Source of the DNA: Micromonospora sp. FIMYZ51
GTDB lineage: Bacteria; Actinomycetota; Actinomycetes; Mycobacteriales; Micromonosporaceae
DNA: 64,000 bases
Direction of reading: 5' to 3'
Assembly: GCF_038246755.1 (NCBI RefSeq)
Contig: NZ_CP134706.1
Coordinates: 4,402,001-4,466,000, forward strand
The notes under the pieces were generated by a model. It saw only the letters and a program-made list of their open reading frames with translations. It was not told the DNA's origin and searched no databases. Position numbers and translations under genes: made by a program. Each line of letters opens with the position of its first letter. Within the stretch, counting starts at the first letter, position 1. Positions 57,803-64,000 of this stretch are shown here, one piece after another.

Positions 57803-58977
57803 CTTGTCGTACCCGCCGCGGTGGCCTGGCACCAGTCGAGCACCGCCATGGCGCTGTAGCACTTGTTCTCCGCCTGGGCGAAGGCGATGCTCGCCGGCCC
57901 GTCGAGCACCTCCGCGGTGACCTCCTCACCGCGGTGTGCCGGCAGGTCGTGCAGGAAGACCGCGTGCGGGCTGCGCTGCCAGAGCGCCTGTTCGACCCGG
58001 AACGGAGCGAAGATCCGACGCCAGTCCGGGTCCGGCTTGCTGGTGCCGGTGGTCTGCCACCGGGTGGTGTAGATGGCGTCGAGGTCACCCGGCAGGTCGG
58101 ACATGTGGTGCCGCTCGACGACGCTCGCTCCGCTGACCTCGGCCTGTCGGGTGGCGTCGGCCAGGATCTGCTCGGGCAGGCCGTAGCCGGGCGGGGTGCG
58201 CAGTTCCAGCTCCACCCCCGGAAACCGGGTGAGCGCCAGGGCGAGCGCGGTGGCGGTGTTGTTCGCCTCCCCCACGTAGAGCAGGCGCAGCCCCTCGATC
58301 CGGCCGAACTGTCGCAGCAGCGTGGTCAGGTCCGTCAGCGCCTGGGTGGGGTGCTCCTCGGCGCTCATCGCGTTGAGCACCGACATCCGGTCCTGGACCG
58401 CCCAGGCCCGCAGCTCGGCCGGGTCACCGGCGGTACGCGCGACAAGCACGTCGAGCATGCCGGCGAGTACCCGGCCGGTGTCCTCGCTGGTCTCCCCGGT
58501 GTTCGTCTGGAGGTCCTGCGGCCCGTACTGGATGACGCCCGCGCCGAGCCGCAGCGCGGCGCTGGTGAAGGCGGTCCGGGTCCGCGTCGAGGTCTTGAGG
58601 AAGTACGCGCCGACCACCCGCCCGGCCAGCGGGTTGCCGCGCTCCCCCGCCGCGTACGCGGCGCCGCGGGCGACGATCGAGTACAGGTCCCCGTCGGTCA
58701 GGTCGCGGATGGACACCAGGTGTCGCACCGGCCGGGCGGACGGGTCGGTGCGCGATGCGAGGCTGTTCGGGGCATGGCTGCTCGGTGCAAGGCTGCTCGG
58801 TGCAAGGCTGCTCGGTGCAAGGCTGCTCGGTGCGATGCTGCTCGGTGCGAGGCTGTTCGATGCAAGGCTGCTCGGTGCGATGCTGCTCGGTGCATGGCTG
58901 CTCGGTGCATGGCTGCTCGGTGCATGGCTGCTCGGTGCGAGGCTGTTCGGTGCGAGGTTGCTCGGTGCGGCCGTCAT
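57799..58977 (-). CDS. Ornithine/aspartate carbamoyltransferase homologue with repeat N-terminus
   Basis: 392 aa. Residues 4-73 are fourteen pentapeptides of the APSSL type; the catalytic fold starts at about 80. Carbamoyl-phosphate motif KTSTRTRTAF and HPTQAL are intact. Two amine-substrate elements differ from ornithine enzymes: HCLP is HDLPAHRGEEV (Cys to Asp), and the DxxxSMG loop reads IYTTRWQTTGTS. A non-ornithine amine is therefore likely, as with VioL in viomycin-type pathways. ATG overlaps the NRPS stop (58974-58977), tying it to peptide biosynthesis, for example making a ureido or citrulline-like residue. Confidence 0.88.
58757..58966 (-). repeat. In-frame 15-bp minisatellite, 14 units
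   Basis: Plus-strand unit GCAAGGCTGCTCGGT with a few variant positions, 14 copies. Because the period is a multiple of three, it encodes pentapeptide repeats (APSSL, APSSH, APSSI, APNSL) at the carbamoyltransferase N-terminus without breaking the frame. Confidence 0.95.
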
Positions 58978-61900
58978 CGGTTCTCCTCCGTGATTGCGGT
59001 GTCGGAGAGCAGCAGCGAGAGGACCTCGTCGCCCGCGTCGCCGTTGGTCAACAGCACCAGTCCGGAACCCTGCGGGAACCGACCGGCGGTGAGCGCCCGG
59101 TACCCGGCGGTGCGGCCCCGGTGGCTGAACTCCACCCGGGCGCCGGTGGGCGCGTCGATGCGGTCCACCAGGCAGCCGAGCCCGAAGACCCCGCCCGGCC
59201 CGGCGGTCAGTTGCGCCTGCACCAGTTCCTGACTGAGCAGGCCCGGCGCACCCCGGTAGGCGAGGTGCAGGTCCCGGGTCAGTTGGGCCAGGTCGGTTGC
59301 GGTGGTCCAGAGGCCGGCCGCCGCCAGGTCGGCCCGCAGCTGCCAGCCTCCCGGCAGTGGCTCGCCCCGCTCGTCATGTCCACCGGCCACCGGCCGGCCG
59401 GATGTCTCCGGGAAGCTCTGGTCGAAGCTGCTGCCGGTCATGCCCAGGGGTACGAAGACCAACTCGGCCATCAACTCGGCGAAGGGCGTCGCGGTGACGT
59501 CCTCCATCAGCTGCTGCACCACCACGAAGTGGCTGTTGCGTTCCACTGCCACCGGGTCGGGCGCGGCGAGCGCCCGTACCGCAGCGGTGGGCAGGCCACG
59601 GCCGTGCAGCAGGTCCGACAGGGTCGGCACCGGGCCGCCTCGGGGCGCTCCGGTGCTGCCCGTGGCGGTCAACCCGGCGACGTGACCGAGCAGTTGCCGC
59701 AGGCTCACCGGCCGGTCGGTGGGCAGCTGCCAGCTCTTGAGGTAGCCGTTGACGTCCGCGTCGAGCTGTAGCGTCCCCCGGCCGACCAGGATCAGCGCAC
59801 CCACCGCGGCGACCAGCTTGCTCACCGAGCCGACCTGGAAGATGGTCGCCGGGGTCACCGGGTCGGCACCGCCGGCCGTACGCCGCCCGACGGCGCGGAC
59901 CTCGACCAGTTCGCCGTCGGCGAGCCGCGCCAGCGAGGCACCGGGCACCCGCTGCTGCGCGAGCAGCGGTTCGAGCTGCGGTAGCGCCCCAGCCGGGGAC
60001 GTGACCTGCACCGGGCCGGCCGCAGCGGTCGGGGTGAGCGCGCCGGCCAGGTCGGCCAGCGGCCGATCCAGCATGGCCTGTTGCAGGGTCAGCGGCAGGC
60101 CGGCCTGCCGGGCCGCGGTGACCACGGGCACCACCAGCAGGGAGTGTCCGCCGAGCGCGAAGAACCGGTCCTGCCGACCGATCGCCGCCACCCCCAGCAC
60201 CTCGGCCCAGATTCCGGCGAGCAGGGTTTCGGTCGGGCCCTGCGGCGGGACGGCCGCCGTCCCGGCCCGCAGCGGCCCGGCCGGCAACGCCCGCACGTCC
60301 ACCTTGCCGTTCGGGTTCAGCGGGATGGTGTCGACCGGCACGAAGGCCGCCGGGACCAGCGCGGCGGGCAGCCGCCGGGCGCAGTGTCCGGCCAAGTCGT
60401 CGGCGTCGCCCACGTGGTACGCGACGAGCTGGTTGCCCCCGCCGGGCGCGGGTCGGGCGACCACCGCCGCGTCGCGTACCGCGGGATGGTCGAGGAGCAC
60501 GGCGCGGATCTCGCCCGGCTCCACCCGGTGTCCCCGGATCTTCACCTGGTCGTCGACCCGGCCGAGCAGGTCGAGTTGCCCGTCCGGCAGCCAGCGGCCC
60601 CGGTCACCGGTGCGGTACAGCCGCCCGCCCGCCGGCCCGTACGGGTCGGGCACGAACCGGTCGGCGGTCAGTTCCGGTCGGCCGGCGTACCCCCGGGCCA
60701 GTCCCGGTCCGCCGAGGTAGACCTCGCCGACCGCGCCCACCGGCACCGGGTGCAGCCGCGCGTCCAGCACGTAGCTGCGCATCCCGCCGAGCGGGCGACC
60801 GACCGGCGCCACGTCGCCGGTCACCGCGCCGGTGACCGGGTAGCGGTTGACCGCCACCGTCGCCTCGGTCGGCCCGTACTCGTTGAGCAGCACGGTTTCC
60901 GGCGCGAGCTGTTGCCAGCGCGCACAGCTGCGCCGGGTGAGCGCTTCGCCGCCGAGCACCAGCATCGGGCTCAGCGCCGCCGCCTGCTCCCCCGTCAGCT
61001 GCCCGGCGAGCAGGTCCAGGTGGCTCGGGGTCAGCTTGACGAAGCTGAACGGTCCCGCCTCGGCCAGCCGGGCACCCAGCTCGTCCAGTCCGGCGTCGGC
61101 CGGCAGCAGCCAGAGCCGCTGGCCGGCGACCAGCGGCGCCCAGATGGTGGTCACCACCATGTCGAAGGCGACCGAGGAGAAGAGCGGCGCCCCGCCCGAC
61201 CGATCGGCGACGAGTTCGCGTACCGCCCAGTCCAGGTAGCCGGCGAGGCTGCGGTGGCTCACCTGTACGCCGTTGGGCCGCCCGGTCGACCCGGACGTGA
61301 AGATCACGTACGCGAGCTGGTCCGGGTCGGTCCGGCCGGGCGGGCGCTCATCCGGACGGGCGGCGATCTCCGCCGCCTCGACGTCCAGCAGCACCCGCTC
61401 GACGCCGCTGCACCGCTCGGCGTAGCCACTGCTGGTGACCACCACGGTGACCCCGGCGTCGGCAAGCATTGACGTTATCCGGGCGGCCGGGTACGACGGG
61501 TCGATCGGCAGGTACGCCCCGCCGGCCTGCCAGATGCCGAGCAGCGTCGTGACGAGGTCCACGCCCCGGTCGAGCAGCACCCCGACCACCTGATCCGGTC
61601 CGACGCCCCGCCGCCGCAGGTGCCAGCCGAGCCGGTTGGCCGCCGCGACGAGGTCGGCGTAACTGCGCCCGCCGACCGCCTCGGTGTCGCCTGCGGCGGC
61701 GGCCCGCGCCTGCACCAGGTCCGGCACCAGGCCGGGCGACTGCCCTCCGACCGCCGCCGAAGCCGCTCCGCCGGGCCGCACCCCCTGGTCGGTCGCCTCG
61801 GCCCAACCCACAAGCACGTCGTGCCGTTCGGCCTCGGGCAGCCGGACCGCACGGGGATCGCCGCCCGGGTCGGCCACCATGGCGGCCAGCACGAGCCGGT

Positions 61901-64000
61901 ACATCGCGGCCAACCGTTGCACCTCGGCCCGGTCCAGGTGGTCGCTGTCGCTGCTCAGGTGCAGGTGTCCGGCGACGGCGGAGACCGCCAGGGCGAACTC
62001 CGAGCTGGCGGCGGCGTAGCCGGTGCCGGTGGCGGCCCGCTCGCCGATCACCTCGTCGAAGTCGAGGTAGCTGAAGTAGACGTCGACCAGGCGGGTACCG
62101 GCCACCGCCGGGCGGATCGCCGGTGCCGGGTACCGCCGGTGCGGCCACATCTCCACCTCCCTGGCGTGCACCTGGCGTACCAGGTCGGTCCAGCTGCCGG
62201 CGGCGCGGTCGTGCGGGAACGGCAGGGTGTTCAGCGACATGGCGTAGACCCGCTCGCTGCCCACCAGGTCCGGCCGGGTGTGGCAGACCAGGCCGCTGTA
62301 GAAGCGCGGCTCGTCGGTGAGCTGGCCGAGCACGGTCAGGTGCGCCGCGTGCAGCACCGCCTTGAGCGAGACCCGCGCGGCGGTGGCCAGCTCGCGCAGG
62401 CCCGGCGCCAGGTCGTGGAAGGGCACCCGCACGGTGTGGGCGGTACGCGCCGACGGCTGCACCGCCGGCCGCCACCCGGTGGGCAGGGTGAACTTCGCGT
62501 ACCGGTCCACCAGGTCCTGCCAGTACCGCTGGTCCGCCGGGGACTCCAGGGCCCGGCGTTCCGCGGCGACGAAGTCGGCGAAGCGCACCTGCGGCAGGGG
62601 TACCGGCTCGGGTCGGTTGCCGGCGCGCAGCGTCCGGTAGTGGTCGAGGATCTCGGCCACCAGCGCGTGCAGGCTCCAGCCCTCGATGATCACGTGGCAG
62701 ATGGTCAGCATCAGCCGCCAGCTGCGGTCGGTTTCCTGGCAGGCGGTGAAGCGCAGCAGCGGCGCCCGGCCGACGTCGAACGGCGAGGTGTACTCCACCG
62801 CGACCAGCCGGCGCAGCTGCGCCGCGCGGTCGGACTCGGTCAGTTCGCGCAGGTCCCGCAGGACGACCGGCACCTGCACCTGCGCGTGCACCAGCTGCAT
62901 CGGCACCGAATAGCCGGTCGGGTCCACCGAGGAGCGCAGCACCTCGTGCCGGTTCGTCACCAGCTGCACGGCCGCGCGCAACGCCGACAGGTCCACCGGG
63001 TCGTCGGCGTCGACGAGGAAGGAGGCGACGTTGTGGTAGTGGTGCCAGCCGTTGTCGGCCACCATCTCCAGCAGCATGCCGAGCTGCACCTGGGACAGCG
63101 GGTACGCGTCGGTGAGGCCCGCCGGCAGCAGGGCCTGATCTGCGGGGGTGACCAGCTCGAACGGTCGTACCGGGCGGTCCACGCGTACCGGTGTGGTGCG
63201 TTCGGCCAGCGCGGCGCAGAGCCGGGCCACGGTCTGTAGGTCGATGACGTCCGCGACGGTGACGTCCAGGCCCTCCTCGCGCAGTGCGCTGGCCAACACC
63301 AGCGCCTTGATGGAGTGCCCGCCCAGCTCGAAGAAGCCGTCCTCGACGCCGACCGCCGGCAGGCCCAGCACCCGGGCCCAGATCCCGGCGACCCGGGTCT
63401 CCAGCTCGGTACGCGGCGCGACTGCGGCACGCCCGTCGCCGGGATCGCCGGCCGTCGGCGCGGGCAGCGCCCGCCGGTCCAGCTTGCCGCTGTTGTTGCG
63501 GGGCAGCTGCTCCAGGGTCACGAAGGTCGACGGGATCATGTACTCCGGCAGGGTCCGGGCCAGCCCGGCGCGCAGCTGCGTGACCGCCGGCCGGATGCCG
63601 GGCGCACCGACCAGGTAGCCGACCAGCCGTGGGTCGCCCGGAACGTCCTCGCGCAACACGACCGCGGCCTCGGTGACCTCCGGCAACGCGCTCAGCGCCG
63701 CCTCCACCTCGCCCAACTCGATCCGGTAGCCGCGCAGTTTCACCTGGTCGTCGAGGCGACCGACGAACTCCACGCTGCCGTCGGGCAGCCGGATCCCCTG
63801 GTCACCGGTGCGGTACATCCGGGCACCGGCGGGACCGTACGGGTCGGGCAGGAATCGTTTGGCGGTAAGCGCCGGCTGGTGCAGGTAGCCCCGGGCCACG
63901 CCGTGGCCGGCCAGGTGGATCTCGCCGGGCACGCCGAGCGGCGCCGGATGGCCGTGTTGGTCGAGCACGTAGAGCCGCAGGCCGGGCAGGGGACGGCCGA
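58974..64000 (-). CDS. Nonribosomal peptide synthetase, 3' part (A-PCP-C-A-PCP-PBP-type TE), incomplete at window edge
   Basis: More than 1670 residues, continuing past the right edge. Order: C-terminal part of an adenylation domain (GRPLPGLRLYVLD, YRTGDQG, GRLDDQVKLRGYR); carrier with FFELGGHSIK (Ser codon 63312-63314); condensation domain (63100-61800) whose active motif reads CHVIIEGWS; full adenylation domain (FTSGSTGRPNGVQ, NEYGPTEATVAV, GRVDDQVKIRGHR) whose ten-residue code I read as DMTKVGEVAK, close to asparagine codes; carrier FFALGGHSLL (Ser 60141-60143); then a 350-residue serine beta-lactamase/PBP-like domain with SVSK (59817-59828) and HRG instead of a normal thioesterase. This is the terminal synthetase of a peptide; the start and upstream modules lie outside. 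Confidence 0.95.
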   Translation of the reverse strand, partial: GRPLPGLRLYVLDQHGHPAPLGVPGEIHLAGHGVARGYLHQPALTAKRFLPDPYGPAGARMYRTGDQGIRLPDGSVEFVGRLDDQVKLRGYRIELGEVEAALSALPEVTEAAVVLREDVPGDPRLVGYLVGAPGIRPAVTQLRAGLARTLPEYMIPSTFVTLEQLPRNNSGKLDRRALPAPTAGDPGDGRAAVAPRTELETRVAGIWARVLGLPAVGVEDGFFELGGHSIKALVLASALREEGLDVTVADVIDLQTVARLCAALAERTTPVRVDRPVRPFELVTPADQALLPAGLTDAYPLSQVQLGMLLEMVADNGWHHYHNVASFLVDADDPVDLSALRAAVQLVTNRHEVLRSSVDPTGYSVPMQLVHAQVQVPVVLRDLRELTESDRAAQLRRLVAVEYTSPFDVGRAPLLRFTACQETDRSWRLMLTICHVIIEGWSLHALVAEILDHYRTLRAGNRPEPVPLPQVRFADFVAAERRALESPADQRYWQDLVDRYAKFTLPTGWRPAVQPSARTAHTVRVPFHDLAPGLRELATAARVSLKAVLHAAHLTVLGQLTDEPRFYSGLVCHTRPDLVGSERVYAMSLNTLPFPHDRAAGSWTDLVRQVHAREVEMWPHRRYPAPAIRPAVAGTRLVDVYFSYLDFDEVIGERAATGTGYAAASSEFALAVSAVAGHLHLSSDSDHLDRAEVQRLAAMYRLVLAAMVADPGGDPRAVRLPEAERHDVLVGWAEATDQGVRPGGAASAAVGGQSPGLVPDLVQARAAAAGDTEAVGGRSYADLVAAANRLGWHLRRRGVGPDQVVGVLLDRGVDLVTTLLGIWQAGGAYLPIDPSYPAARITSMLADAGVTVVVTSSGYAERCSGVERVLLDVEAAEIAARPDERPPGRTDPDQLAYVIFTSGSTGRPNGVQVSHRSLAGYLDWAVRELVADRSGGAPLFSSVAFDMVVTTIWAPLVAGQRLWLLPADAGLDELGARLAEAGPFSFVKLTPSHLDLLAGQLTGEQAAALSPMLVLGGEALTRRSCARWQQLAPETVLLNEYGPTEATVAVNRYPVTGAVTGDVAPVGRPLGGMRSYVLDARLHPVPVGAVGEVYLGGPGLARGYAGRPELTADRFVPDPYGPAGGRLYRTGDRGRWLPDGQLDLLGRVDDQVKIRGHRVEPGEIRAVLLDHPAVRDAAVVARPAPGGGNQLVAYHVGDADDLAGHCARRLPAALVPAAFVPVDTIPLNPNGKVDVRALPAGPLRAGTAAVPPQGPTETLLAGIWAEVLGVAAIGRQDRFFALGGHSLLVVPVVTAARQAGLPLTLQQAMLDRPLADLAGALTPTAAAGPVQVTSPAGALPQLEPLLAQQRVPGASLARLADGELVEVRAVGRRTAGGADPVTPATIFQVGSVSKLVAAVGALILVGRGTLQLDADVNGYLKSWQLPTDRPVSLRQLLGHVAGLTATGSTGAPRGGPVPTLSDLLHGRGLPTAAVRALAAPDPVAVERNSHFVVVQQLMEDVTATPFAELMAELVFVPLGMTGSSFDQSFPETSGRPVAGGHDERGEPLPGGWQLRADLAAAGLWTTATDLAQLTRDLHLAYRGAPGLLSQELVQAQLTAGPGGVFGLGCLVDRIDAPTGARVEFSHRGRTAGYRALTAGRFPQGSGLVLLTNGDAGDEVLSLLLSDTAITEENR

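Noticed and set aside
58757..58966. CRISPR or transposon terminal repeat
   Set aside because: 15-bp contiguous units in frame inside a gene; a minisatellite explains it fully.

Overview
The window is high-GC DNA with strongly GC-biased third codon positions, frequent GTG starts and leaderless promoters. It carries a furA-katG pair, ricin-lectin-tagged secreted carbohydrate enzymes and a nonribosomal peptide synthetase (NRPS) locus. This points to a filamentous actinomycete. Micromonosporaceae (Micromonospora-like) is my best guess from gene content; it is an inference, not a search result.

Layout. (1) 1-13,000, carbohydrates: an ArsR-type regulator; a minus-strand block with an RbsA/RbsC-type ABC importer (4214-8874), a tagatose/allulose-epimerase-like isomerase and a secreted beta-helix/ricin enzyme; divergently, a very large secreted ThuA-sugar dehydrogenase-PKD-CBM6-ricin protein. 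(2) 13,110-22,400: a low-GC membrane protein, a methyltransferase, then a second sugar system (aldo/keto reductase, enolase-superfamily enzyme, MalFG-type permeases, binding protein). A divergent FadR-type GntR regulator and a secreted ricin/CE1-type esterase follow. The same 17-bp direct-repeat motif lies in the promoters of the importer operon/regulator and of the esterase, suggesting one regulon. (3) 22,436-33,500, housekeeping and stress: recD2, katG-furA, MarR/aminotransferase, a DHFR-like reductase, GNAT, a Methyltransf_19 methyltransferase, a secreted AA10 LPMO and a TetR regulator.

(4) 33,596-52,543, a catabolic island: acyl-CoA oxidase; three 3-hydroxyacyl-CoA dehydrogenases; an alpha-methylacyl-CoA-racemase-like enzyme and a second family III CoA-transferase; two acyl-CoA dehydrogenases (one frameshifted); two crotonases, one resembling the ring-cleaving BadI/MenB group; a split MaoC hydratase; an acyl-CoA ligase; two SDRs; a metabolite:H+ symporter; and a GntR regulator. 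A palindrome of the form AATGTCGAACATT sits on the -10 elements of three promoters, with looser versions at two more. I read this as a GntR-controlled pathway that imports, CoA-activates and beta-oxidises an alicyclic, possibly methyl-branched, carboxylic acid and opens its ring hydrolytically. The substrate is not known.

(5) 52,724-64,000: a DGPF/ECF sigma-factor pair, then the edge of an NRPS cluster: type II thioesterase, Fe/2-oxoglutarate hydroxylase, exporter, a carbamoyltransferase with a minisatellite-encoded N-terminus, and an NRPS running off the right edge. The NRPS ends in a fused serine beta-lactamase/PBP-like domain instead of an ordinary thioesterase. Its complete adenylation domain carries an asparagine-like specificity code. 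This stretch is rich in unusual repeats: a 32-bp tandem array, a 28-bp inverted repeat, G-tracts and a 15-bp minisatellite.
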